Source: Liolophura sinensis
Lineage: Eukaryota > Mollusca > Polyplacophora > Chitonida > Chitonidae
Assembly (NCBI RefSeq): GCF_032854445.1
Contig: NC_088299.1
Span: forward strand, 2,889,001-2,953,000
Reading direction: 5' to 3'
DNA: 64,000 bases
Below are positions 47,901 to 53,699 of the stretch, piece by piece (the first letter of the stretch is position 1; each line of letters begins with the position of its first letter). The notes under the pieces are model-generated. The model was given only the letters and a program-made list of their open reading frames with translations. It was not told the DNA's origin and ran no database searches. The translations under genes were made by a program, and so were the position numbers.

Positions 47901-48159
47901 ACTCAACTTTATAATTCCTCAGTACAAGACATGTGTTGTTGTTGCAATCCACGTGTGCTCAGTGGTGTATTGGGAGTCGAAAATCCAACTAGAGAGAGAC
48001 AGACAGGGACACTAAAAACCGAAACAGGTCAGCGTGATTGAAGGAAAGTAAGTATCGCCTTGTTACCTCGGCCTCTGATCCTGAGCTTTCACTGTATTCA
48101 GGAACGTCATCTCCTTCCTCTATCGTTGGCACAAATCCTAAACTTGTGAGCGCTGACAT
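26328..48159 (-). CDS. DDX27: DDX27 homologue: nucleolar DEAD-box ATP-dependent RNA helicase (20 exons)
   Basis: Twenty exons with GT-AG borders and matching phases join into 788 codons; human DDX27 is close to 800. Domains: acidic and Lys-rich N-terminus (1-162) with TTLDEKI typical of DDX27; Q motif QPTPIQ (201-206); motif I AVTGSGKT (223-230); Ia PTRELA (258-263); GG (286-287); Ib TPGR (307-310); II DEAD (332-335); III SAT (363-365); IV VFVQTK (429-434); [10 protein letters not shown] (481-489); [10 protein letters not shown] (510-517); then a basic tail with [15 protein letters not shown] and a run of 11 glycines. The family (yeast Drs1) unwinds pre-rRNA structures in 60S subunit and 47S rRNA maturation in the nucleolus. 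All helicase motifs are intact. Motif V is preceded by LLG where the human protein has LVA. The introns carry many SINEs and minisatellites. An in-frame upstream ATG at 48213 would add 18 residues; I chose 48159 because [13 protein letters not shown] aligns with the human start. It is head-to-head with FEN1. Confidence 0.94.
27098..27191 (-). CDS. DDX27: DDX27 exon 19 (residues 685-716)
   Basis: Encodes [20 protein letters not shown] and [12 protein letters not shown], the most conserved C-terminal block of DDX27. Borders are TTTTAAG acceptor and GTAAGT donor. Confidence 0.93.
27642..27905 (+). mobile_element. SINE family 1, full length with 14-bp target-site duplication
   Basis: The best reference copy in the window. 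It runs from GGGGCCTCTGTGGCTCAGTT (A-box TGGCTCAGTTGG) through the B-box GAGTTCAAGTCC, the central domain (TAATGCTGGCCGCCGTCGTA) and the tail (ACACCAATCAAATAAATAAA). It is flanked by perfect 14-bp repeats AACAACTTATAATG at 27628-27641 and 27906-27919. It sits in DDX27 intron 18, antisense to the gene, ending about 45 bp from exon 18. Confidence 0.95.
27951..28065 (-). CDS. DDX27: DDX27 exon 18 (residues 647-685)
   Basis: Encodes [20 protein letters not shown] and [18 protein letters not shown], aligning with the human RSQFEILKAQMFAERLAKRN region. Confidence 0.92.
28748..28815 (-). CDS. DDX27: DDX27 exon 17 (residues 624-646)
   Basis: Encodes [20 protein letters not shown] and KIT. It is less similar to the human protein, but both splice sites (TTTCAG, GTAAGC) and the phases fit exons 16 and 18. 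Confidence 0.85.
28873..28940 (-). mobile_element. degenerate SINE family 1 tail
   Basis: TTTATTTATTTATTACTTTA, then GATTTAATTGGTGTTTTAAT, about 75 bp from the donor of exon 16. Confidence 0.5.
29013..29219 (-). CDS. DDX27: DDX27 exon 16 (residues 555-623)
   Basis: Encodes [20 protein letters not shown] and, later, [20 protein letters not shown] and [12 protein letters not shown]. It matches the human coiled-coil stretch FRDKIEKMEKDV to RSWFQTKEERKKEK. It is strongly charged and probably helical. Confidence 0.93.
29457..29610 (-). mobile_element. SINE family 1, 5'-truncated
   Basis: GATTTATTTATTTGATTGGT, TACTCAAGAATATTTCACTT, ACGACGGCGGCCAGCATTAT and GGAAACCGGGCAGAG, ending at CCCACGTATGGCCGGAGA. 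It lies in DDX27 intron 15 in the gene's sense orientation. Confidence 0.88.
30100..30194 (-). CDS. DDX27: DDX27 exon 15 (residues 523-555)
   Basis: Encodes [20 protein letters not shown] and [12 protein letters not shown]. It closely parallels human [20 protein letters not shown] at the end of the second RecA-like domain. Confidence 0.94.
30295..30475 (-). mobile_element. SINE family 2 fragment
   Basis: Complement of the family-2 tail (CAAATTTTCAGTCATATGAT), then GCAAGGTGCGTCCATGCCAC and ATCATGCCGAAGACACCAGA. The tRNA-like head is absent. It lies in DDX27 intron 14. Confidence 0.8.
31085..31215 (-). mobile_element. SINE family 1, 5'-truncated
   Basis: TATTTATTTAATTGG, TACTCAAGAATATTTCTCTT, CAGCCAGCATTATGGTGGGA and CATCCACAGGTTGCTGACAG. 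A short deletion removed the TTTTACGCCG part. Confidence 0.85.
31841..31923 (-). CDS. DDX27: DDX27 exon 14, motif VI (residues 496-523)
   Basis: Encodes [20 protein letters not shown] and ARAGKSG. The motif VI arginines (HRVGRTAR) that contact ATP are intact. The donor is GTTAGT, weaker than its neighbours. Confidence 0.95.
32068..32300 (-). mobile_element. SINE family 1, near full length
   Basis: GTTTGACTGGTGTTTCTACG, TACTCAAGAATATTTCACAT, CAGCCAGCATCATGGTGGGA and GAGCTGGACTTGAACTCACA (B-box complement). It ends inside the tRNA-like head and lies in DDX27 intron 13. Confidence 0.88.
32607..32880 (-). mobile_element. SINE family 2-like copy, more complete
   Basis: Starts with the complement of a GACTAAAAAATT tail (AATTTTTTAGTCATATGATA), then GGATGGACTTCCAGCGCTCT, CTACTGCTGCTTCACTGAGG, GCCAAGCGAGGAAGTTAC and GACTCGACCCACACTCTACC. 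The last part resembles an inverted tRNA-like B-box end. Confidence 0.7.
32914..32998. repeat. TA and GATA microsatellites
   Basis: Two TA runs separated by TGTGTGAA, then GATAGATAGATAGATAG. They lie 45-130 bp downstream of the donor of exon 13. Confidence 0.9.
33043..33141 (-). CDS. DDX27: DDX27 exon 13, motif V (residues 463-495)
   Basis: Encodes [20 protein letters not shown] and [13 protein letters not shown]. Motif V ARGLD is intact. The preceding LLG replaces the LVA of the human protein. Confidence 0.95.
33520..33656 (-). CDS. DDX27: DDX27 exon 12, motif IV (residues 417-462)
   Basis: Encodes [20 protein letters not shown] and [20 protein letters not shown] and NLSQAQ, nearly identical in layout to human [20 protein letters not shown]. 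Its acceptor and first ~40 bp are the source of the degenerate array at 33657-34085. Confidence 0.95.
33657..34085 (-). repeat. 56-bp array derived from the acceptor and start of DDX27 exon 12
   Basis: About seven diverged units follow the pattern CACTATACAGTGGTCCCGGA, then a GTCCGACAAAC-AAAGCTGAA block, then TAGAGACAAAACA. The first two blocks are the complement of the exon 12 start and its TTTCAG acceptor. Units begin near 33680, 33736, 33790, 33846, 33902, 33958 and 34016. Most have lost the CAG acceptor or the coding frame. The 67-codon frame at 33959-34162 is an artefact. Confidence 0.8.
34686..34827 (-). CDS. DDX27: DDX27 exon 11 (residues 370-417)
   Basis: Encodes [20 protein letters not shown] and [20 protein letters not shown] and DREAIVS, the linker between the two RecA-like domains. 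It is close to human VKDLASVSLKNPVRIFVNSN. Confidence 0.95.
35768..35867 (-). CDS. DDX27: DDX27 exon 10, motif III (residues 336-369)
   Basis: Encodes [20 protein letters not shown] and [14 protein letters not shown] with motif III SAT. Confidence 0.95.
36096..37497. repeat. 14/18-bp composite minisatellite in DDX27 intron 9
   Basis: An 18-bp unit (CAGCATATCTGACCCGTA) alternates irregularly with a 14-bp unit (CAATCTGACCCGTA). The commonest repeat is the 32-bp pair. CCCGTA/CCCATA/CCTGTA variants are mixed throughout. Several overlapping frames of 79-320 codons on both strands are artefacts of a stop-free repeat. Confidence 0.92.
38247..38397 (-). CDS. DDX27: DDX27 exon 9, motifs Ib and II (residues 286-336)
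   Basis: Encodes [20 protein letters not shown] and [20 protein letters not shown] and [10 protein letters not shown]. The DEAD box (D332-D335) is intact. It is the first exon after the large donor-bearing array, and its phase fits only the first donor of exon 8. Confidence 0.96.
38490..38692 (+). mobile_element. SINE family 1, 5'-truncated
   Basis: TGTTAGATCGAGTCCAACTT (B-box region), CATAATGCTGGTCGCCATCG, TATAAGTGAAATATTCTTGA and GGCGTAAAACACCAATCAAA, then AATA repeats. It lies in DDX27 intron 8, antisense, about 95 bp from the acceptor of exon 9. Confidence 0.88.
39283..41362 (-). repeat. 65-bp array derived from the exon 8 end plus its splice donor (~33 copies)
   Basis: Each unit, read on the minus strand, is GTACATCAGGTGGCCAAACA, then GTTAGCTCAGCACTCTAACA, then TTGACATCACACTCTCTACA, then GGTGA. 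It therefore contains the codons for about [19 protein letters not shown] and the exon-intron border. Nearly all units keep GTGAGTAC; two (near 40575 and 41292) have TTGAGTAC and have lost the donor. The exon border base is CAG, CTG or AAG before GT in different units. Similar blocks (for example 40430-40570 and 41155-41300) show multi-unit duplication. The real exon end, at 41363, is the most 5' copy with respect to transcription. Confidence 0.93.
41363..41536 (-). CDS. DDX27: DDX27 exon 8, motifs I and Ia (residues 228-286)
   Basis: Encodes [20 protein letters not shown] and [20 protein letters not shown] and [18 protein letters not shown]. The acceptor is TTTCAG and the donor is CTACAG-GTGAGT. 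Reading on past this donor meets TAA at 41258-41256. Confidence 0.96.
41833..42095 (-). mobile_element. SINE family 1 with 12-bp target-site duplication
   Basis: An inverted full-length copy ending CAGCCACGGAGGCCC. Direct repeats GATGAACATGAT (41821-41832) and GATGAGCATGAT (42096-42107) differ at one base. Intron 7 of DDX27. Confidence 0.9.
42286..42391 (-). CDS. DDX27: DDX27 exon 7, Q motif (residues 193-228)
   Basis: Encodes [20 protein letters not shown] and [15 protein letters not shown], close to human GFKQPTPIQKACIPVGLLGK. Q206 and F199 of the Q motif are present. Confidence 0.96.
42666..42755 (-). CDS. DDX27: DDX27 exon 6 (residues 163-192)
   Basis: Encodes [20 protein letters not shown] and [10 protein letters not shown], matching human ENLSFQDMNLSRPLLK just before the helicase core. 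Confidence 0.93.
43719..43789 (-). CDS. DDX27: DDX27 exon 5, basic stretch (residues 139-162)
   Basis: Encodes [20 protein letters not shown] and IDEE, a Lys/Arg run likely to serve as a nuclear or nucleolar signal. Phases fit exons 4 and 6. Confidence 0.88.
43836..44096 (-). mobile_element. SINE family 1, full length
   Basis: Inverted copy from ATTTATTTATTTCATTGGTG to CACCAAGCCACGGAGGCC, with AAATTTTCT repeated at 43827-43835 and 44097-44105. The domain has GCTTGCAGCCAGCATTATGG in place of GACGGCGGCC. Confidence 0.88.
44582..44850 (-). mobile_element. SINE family 1, full length with 12-bp target-site duplication
   Basis: Inverted, well preserved. Perfect TGCAACAATCAT repeats lie at 44570-44581 and 44851-44862. 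It has the complete head complement (GCTAACCAACTGAGCCATGG), the B-box complement and the domain. Intron 4 of DDX27. Confidence 0.95.
44895..45522 (-). repeat. 25-bp minisatellite adjoining DDX27 exon 4
   Basis: On the minus strand the unit is GAGGATGTGGTCCTCAGCAT-TATTT, with a TCATGGCTT variant. The tight array is 45170-45515 and scattered units start near 44900; unrelated intron text fills 44960-45160. The last unit runs into the donor of exon 4. Exon 4 itself contains GAGGATGTGGAATCCTCAGA, which equals the unit core apart from two inserted bases. Confidence 0.85.
45523..45649 (-). CDS. DDX27: DDX27 exon 4, acidic stretch (residues 97-139)
   Basis: Encodes [20 protein letters not shown] and [20 protein letters not shown] and AA. 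It parallels the acidic N-terminal part of human DDX27. The acceptor TTTTAG-CCTGCAG was preferred to the nearby CTGCAG because only it keeps the frame. Confidence 0.87.
46010..46115 (-). mobile_element. SINE family 1, 5'-truncated
   Basis: ATGATTGGAGTTTTACTCCG, TACTCAATGATATTTCAATT, CGGCCAGCATTATAGTAGGA and AACTGGGCAGAGCCCTGGGG. Confidence 0.82.
46316..46432 (-). CDS. DDX27: DDX27 exon 3 (residues 58-96)
   Basis: Encodes [20 protein letters not shown] and [26 protein letters not shown] is also found in human DDX27 (AATTLDEKIEKVRKKRK). Confidence 0.93.
46957..47034 (-). CDS. DDX27: DDX27 exon 2 (residues 32-57)
   Basis: Encodes [20 protein letters not shown] and FNFNDQ. It is a basic run, then a segment resembling human FNPDFVF. 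Confidence 0.87.
48067..48159 (-). CDS. DDX27: DDX27 exon 1 (residues 1-31)
   Basis: Encodes [20 protein letters not shown] and [11 protein letters not shown]; human begins MLADLGLIGTIGEDDEVP. An in-frame ATG at 48213 (MDFRIIYQWKFC) is possible but does not align. Confidence 0.9.
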
Positions 48160-48535
48160 CTTTGTTTTACATCCAATACAAAATTTCCACTGATAAATAA
48201 TCCGGAAATCCATGCTCTCAGAAAATCAGTTTAATAAACTTCACATCAACTGTTTGCTAATTACTACATCTTAATCTTTGAATTCTTAAATATAAATAAA
48301 ATACAAGTAAAAACAACGCGATTAAATTGTTTTATGTACTTGTACTTGTCGTGTCTTAAATAAATCAGCTTTTTGTAACAGTCTAATTGTTGATAGATGG
48401 CGCTACAGGCAGTATTTGGCGCGAGATTACATGTTGCGAAGTATTTATTCTTGTGCAAGGATATCTCATCACTGTAAATATCTTCTTGTTAACGTTTTGG
48501 ATAGTGTTAATTCGTTCCGCGTCAGCACAAGTCAG
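48160..48535. promoter_or_regulatory. shared bidirectional promoter of DDX27 and FEN1
   Basis: The 376 bp between the two start codons contain CCGGAA (48202-48207; ETS/GABP-type) on the DDX27 side and TTTGGCGC (48415-48422; E2F consensus TTTSSCGC) on the FEN1 side, with GATGGCGCTA just before it. No TATA box was seen at a usual place. Joint control is inferred; FEN1 is a known E2F target in vertebrates. Confidence 0.7.
48415..48422 (+). promoter_or_regulatory. E2F-type site TTTGGCGC
   Basis: A perfect match to TTTSSCGC, 114 bp upstream of the FEN1 ATG. Confidence 0.65.
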
Positions 48536-48617
48536 ATGGGTATTCAGGGCTTATCGAAGCTTATCGGAGATTATGCTCCTTCTGCTGTGAAGGAGAATGA
48601 AATCAAAAACTACTTTG
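48536..48617 (+). CDS. FEN1: FEN1 exon 1 (residues 1-28)
   Basis: Encodes [20 protein letters not shown] and NEIKNYF, with donor GTAAGT. The frame is open upstream to an in-frame ATG at 48431. Confidence 0.96.
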
Positions 48618-51600
48618 GTAAGTTACAGTGTGATGATCAACAACAACAGCACCAGCAGTCGGCACTTTTCACGGAGACAAAGACAACTTTAATTCATTAG
48701 GCTGACCTGATTTACAGGGGGCTGAAACTTTGGCCGTTGATATTGAAAGTATATCTTTTGTGCCTTGCAGTTGAACTAAATCCTAGTAGAAGTATTTCAA
48801 GCTTTTAAGCTGAGGTTGTTACGTAGGCCGAGTGACGTCGATTCATTGAGAATCTATGTTTCACAGTGAACATTTGAGAAGGGGGTCATCGACTAACAAA
48901 TTAAGGTATCAGTGCTATTACAAATGCTCTATTTAGTATTTATTCCCTATTCTTTCAGTATCCCTAAAGGACTAGTTCAAGTAAATTAGACCTTGAGGTC
49001 TACTTTCAACAATTTCTTATATTTAGCTGCCTTAACGTTGAATCGTTGAATTGAAAAAAAAAAATGGTAGGTCCATTCTGCAAGGCATTTTGCGGAACGA
49101 AGTTGGCTGCTAAATCCACTCCAAAACCCGCCAATTTCTGGTGTGGCCTGAGAAGAGTTGAGTTTTCGATCACTCCTGCAAGTTTCAGTCAGTTTCAGAC
49201 TAGTCCTGTGTAGAAAACCTGATAATGTGTTGACTCTCTTCAAAACTGCGGTGTGCATGCAGGACGTGCGCGAAATGTTATGCATGTGCAGATGCGCACA
49301 TGATAACTGCAAACCTTGACTGGAGCCTTTAGAATTAATTTTTTGACTGGCTGGGTAAAGTGTTCTTTCTATTCTACATCCATGGTGACTGATGAAATCA
49401 TCGCTGAAGTTGTCTTTTAGGACTGGTGGCGTGGTCTTGTCTTGTTAGGTTGATTTCTTTATCTTTCTGGGCGCAGTTCCGAGATATAAGTACCTCTGAC
49501 TCTCCATGACAGCACAAAGTTATTTTTGTCCTTAAAGAAGTTGTCTGGATGAAGCAGTAATTGGTTTGTCAATTGAATAAAAAAAAATCACTAGCTGCTT
49601 ATATTTATTCAATTTAGGTTGTTTTCTGAAAGAAATATTCAATATTTTTACATACACTCAATTTGACCATCTCTAAAGTTCCAGGAAACAATCTATTCGT
49701 GTTGCAAATTATCTCCAATGTACAGAAATCAACACGTCCAGTTGCGTTGTTTAGGCTTCAGGAGGCAATTTTTGAAGCAGAGGGGTGTATGAAATCAAAC
49801 ATAACGCGCAATAAGCTTTTTTGGTCTGTGTCAGTCCTCACAATTAAATTTGACCTATTTGTGTAGCTTCAGATCATTCTGTTTTTAACATTAGGATAGT
49901 GCAAGTGACTTCCTCTGATGTTAGGTGGCCCTTACAGCTTCAGGCAACCAGACTCATTTGCAGGACTCTGAAGTCTGGTAAATGTCTTACAGCAGCAAAA
50001 TTAAAACCTTCTTGGCCAGATCTGAACATTTGCAGGCGACATCAATTTGCTATATTAAGTGTGTTATTTTTATTCAAAGACGGAACATGGAGATGTGTGT
50101 GCAAGACAGGACTTCGGACCGTTGAGGTCCATAAAAAAGTGACAAGTGTTGTCTGTCTTTATTACGATCATTAAAATTAATTTTGCAATGGATAATTCAC
50201 TATTTGATGGTCTCTTCATTTTCTCATTAGCTGATTTTTGTCGTAAACTTTAAGTGACTCACACATTGGCCATTAATCCGATTATGCTAATCAGACTTCT
50301 ATTTTGTTGTCATCTACAACTGTTTTTATGTGATGAAGTCTTCATGCGTTTTTTTTTTTTTGACAAGTAAGGCTAATGTTTCAAAAGAATTGAAATAATG
50401 CCCCATACATTCATCTATGCTCAAAGTGAACGGCTGTACTGACCACCTGCAAATATTTGACAAGGGCAGGTAACTGCATCATGTTTTTAAATAAAGCATT
50501 ACCAGGCATTGTTTTCAGGTTTTTGGCCGAAGAAAATTTTCCAAACATATTGTTCGAGCAATCTCGTACTATCATATTGCCAAGCCCATATTATATTATT
50601 CCTGTTTGAAAATCCTCTGTAAACAACAACAACAGCATGAGCCCAGAATATCGCCAAAAGCACCTTAAAATTTGGTACTTGGGTAAAGCCAAAAAGCCAA
50701 GGAGTTGATCCCCTTCAACCTTTTCTCCTGTCTTGACAAACCGCTGCTGTTCAAGGCTGGCATGTGGAAAGCAACAGGCTGCATAGTTCCTAATATGGCT
50801 TTATGGAATAAAGTGGAGAATCTGTAGCTCTTTTTAACATACCTGTAAATTTATCTGGGTTATGTTATTAATTCAGACATCATGTCTGTGTCTTTCTAGG
50901 TCGCAAAGTAGCCATTGATGCATCAATGAGCATTTACCAGTTCCTTATTGCTGTAAGACAAGATGGGGCAGCATTGACAAATGATGAAGGGGAGACAACT
51001 AGGTATGTCAACATCTTAATTGCCACATGCCAGTGTGAGAGAAAAAAAGAAAACAAATAAAAAAAAAATGCAGAAGAAAAATATGTGTGATTGTGGGTTT
51101 CCTCAAGGCTTTGCCTGGTTTTCTGCGACCATAATGCTGGCCTCCTTCATATAAGTGAAATATTCTTGAGTACGGCATAAAACACTAATCAAATAATTGA
51201 ATACATAAGAAAACATGTTTTTGGTATGTCCTTTATTAAAGGATACATGAAAAGGAACTATAAAACAAAAATTATGTTTCTTTGCCAAAGGAAGAAAAGT
51301 ATCCCTGGAATGGTTTAAAAAAATTTCATGTTGTGAGTATTTTTATACCTGTTAATTACCCCTCTATATTATGCATATTTTTTGCCAAAGGTTGGATTTT
51401 TTCAGAAATTAAGTCATCGTTAATCTTGCTTGAAAGATACAGTTCATCACTAAACAAACATCATTTTCATGTGTGAAATATACATCCTTTTTTGTGTTAA
51501 ATATACATCTTCGTGAAATGTACATTTTTGAATTTTGAGTTGAATTTTATTTGAATTTCTCTTTGCCAAAGTCATCTGATGGGAATGTTTTATCGCACCA

Positions 51601-52069
51601 TTCGTATGGTGGAGAATGGCATCAAGCCGGTCTATGTGTTTGATGGGAAACCGCCAGAGATGAAATCAGGGGAGGTAAGTCTATGTAGAATAGCTCTTGA
51701 GTTTCTGTGTTGCAGTAGTTTGTTTGAATTATGAATTTACAGTGTCTGATTATGCTTTCTTAATCTAATGGATTTAAAGTATTTATTTCTTTTGAGTACG
51801 CATACATAGTACATCAGTCCATGTCCGTTCCCTCGGTAAAATGTTTTTGCATGTGCGCAAGTAGAGCTACTGAGTTTAAAACCTCAAGGTCGACTGTAAT
51901 TATAGGTTTATGTTTATGATTTGGGGCTAAATATTATTGTCTTCAAATTGTTATGCTGTTCTATGTACAGTTAGTGTGTTTAATATTTGTTTTCTGTCCA
52001 TGTAGCTTGCCAAGAGACAAGAGCGACGAGCTGAGGCTCAGAAAGGCTTGGAGAAGGCCGAGGAAGCTG
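48536..52069 (+). CDS. FEN1: FEN1 flap endonuclease 1, N-terminal four exons (partial)
   Basis: Structure-specific 5' nuclease that removes 5' flaps during Okazaki-fragment maturation and long-patch base-excision repair, working with PCNA in the nucleus. Coding exons at 48536-48617, 50900-51002, 51572-51674 and 52006-52069 join in phase to residues 1-118, from [20 protein letters not shown] to [20 protein letters not shown]. The XPG N-domain is intact: D34 (VAIDAS), R47, R70, D86 (VFDGK), K93 and R100 fall at the same numbers as in human FEN1. The family is about 380 residues; the helical-arch, I-domain and PCNA-box exons are not visible before 64000, so intron 4 exceeds 11.9 kb or the assembly is interrupted. 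The start at 48536 was chosen because Gly2 must be near the N-terminus for activity. Confidence 0.96.
49000..50890 (+). other. FEN1 intron 1 interior, nothing further seen
   Basis: Apart from homopolymer tracts (A near 49055, T near 50350) I see no repeat family, exon or RNA gene. Confidence 0.45.
50900..51002 (+). CDS. FEN1: FEN1 exon 2 (residues 28-62)
   Basis: Encodes [20 protein letters not shown] and [13 protein letters not shown]. It contains catalytic D34 and R47. Borders are TTTCTAG and GTATGT. Confidence 0.96.
51089..51208 (+). mobile_element. SINE family 1, 5'-truncated
   Basis: GTGGGTTTCCTCAAGGCTTT, ACCATAATGCTGGCCTCCTT, TATAAGTGAAATATTCTTGA and GGCATAAAACACTAATCAAA. It lies in FEN1 intron 2, about 90 bp from exon 2. 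Confidence 0.85.
51572..51674 (+). CDS. FEN1: FEN1 exon 3 (residues 62-96)
   Basis: Encodes [20 protein letters not shown] and [15 protein letters not shown], with R70, D86 and K93. Confidence 0.96.
52006..52069 (+). CDS. FEN1: FEN1 exon 4 (residues 97-118)
   Basis: Encodes [20 protein letters not shown] and A; R100 is present. The donor is GTGAGT. The next exon (helical arch, RLVKVTKQHN-like) was not found downstream. Confidence 0.94.
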
Positions 52070-52526
52070 GTGAGTAAGGCTGTTTTTAATAAACAACATG
52101 TCATCCCGTAAAAAAGCCAATGATCTATTAAGTGAATTGCCTTTGCACGGATTCATACACATAGAGTTTAGACCACGGTATTCGGTGGTAAAATTCAGTT
52201 AAAAGCTGTTGGGGGGGGGGGGGACTTAATTCTGTGTATTTCTGGTACAAATACTCTAATTTTGAATAAAAACTAAATGGCATTCAAAAATATATGCGTA
52301 TAGCGATGAGTGGTCAGTCACGAATGGCTCCATCCATGACAAGCTGAAGTGTTCATGCGTGAATTGGCTGTAATTGAATTCAAACTAGGCTTTTAAGTAT
52401 ATTCAGTCTATGGGAGATAAGGTTTAGTGGGTATAAAACAAGGTGGGAGTCCATTCGTATTTAGTTTGCTAAATCTTGGGTATGCCAGGAAAATGAAAGA
52501 AAAGTAGATACAACACATGTGGCATC

Positions 52527-53690
52527 CGATGAATGTCGCTTTGATACACTCTATCCCATTGGCTGTGTGTCTCCTGTGGTTCAGTGAGTGTCACTTTGAT
52601 ACACTCTATCCCATTGGCTGTGTGTCTCCTGTGGTTCAGTGAGTGTCGCTTTGATACACCCTATCCCATTGGCTGTTTGTCTCCTGTGGACTAATGAATG
52701 TCGCTTTGATACACTCTATCCCATTGGCTGTGTGTCTCCTGTGGACCAGTGAGTGTCACTTTGATACACTCTATCCCATTGGCTGTGGGTCTCCTGTGGA
52801 CTAATGAATGTCGCTTTGATACACTCTATCCCATTGGCTGTGTATCTGCTGTGGTTCAGTGAGTGTCACTTTGATACACTCTATCCCATTGGCTGTGTAT
52901 CTCCTGTGGTTCAGTGAGTGTCGCTTTGATACACTCTGTCCCATTGGCTGTGTATCTCCTGTGGTTCAGTGAGTGTCGCTTTGATACACTCTGTCCCATT
53001 GGCTGTGTGTCTGCTGTGGTTCAGTGAGTGTCGCTTTGATACACTCTATCCCATTGGCTGTGTATCTCCTGTGGTTCAGTGAGTGTCGCTTTGATACACT
53101 CTATCCCATTGGCTGTGTATCTCCTGTGGTTCAGTGAGTGTCACTTTGATACACTCTATCCCATTGGCTGTGTGTCTCCTGTGGACCAGTGAGTGTCACT
53201 TTGATACACTCTATCCCATTGGCTGTGTGTCTCCTGTGGTTCAGTGAGTGTCGCTTTGATACACTCTATCCCATTGGCTGTGTATCTCCTGTGGTTCAGT
53301 GAGTGTCACTTTGATACACTCTATCCCATTGGCTGTGTATCTGCTGTGGTTCAGTGAGTGTCGCTTTGATACACTCTATCCCATTGGCTGTGTATCTGCT
53401 GTGGTTCAGTGAGTGTCGCTTTGATACACTCTATCCCATTGGCTGTGTATCTCCTGTGGTTCAGTGAGTGTCACTTTGATACACTCTATCCCATTGGCTG
53501 TGTGTCTCCTGTGGACCAGTGAGTGTCACTTTGATACACTCTATCCCATTGGCTGTGTGTTTCCTGTGGTTCAGTGAGTGTCGCTTTGATACACCCTATC
53601 CCATTGGCTGTGTGTCCCCTGTGGTTCAGTGAGTGTCACTTTGATACACTCTGTCCCATTGGCTGTGTGTTTCGTGTGGACCAGTGAGCA
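52527..53690. repeat. 55-bp minisatellite in FEN1 intron 4 (21 copies)
   Basis: The unit is GTGTCACTTTGATACACTCT, then ATCCCATTGGCTGTGTGTCT, then CCTGTGGTTCAGTGA. Variation is low (CAC/CGC, TGTGTG/TGTATC, TTCAG/ACCAG). On the minus strand each copy carries AGCCAATGGG (CCAAT box) and TATCAAAG (TCF/LEF-like core). Confidence 0.95.
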
Positions 53691-53699
53691 AGCTTCTAG

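Noticed and set aside
49663-50174. Frames of 67 and 91 codons in FEN1 intron 1
   Set aside because: No acceptor/donor phase fit with FEN1 exons 1 and 2, and no recognisable domain.
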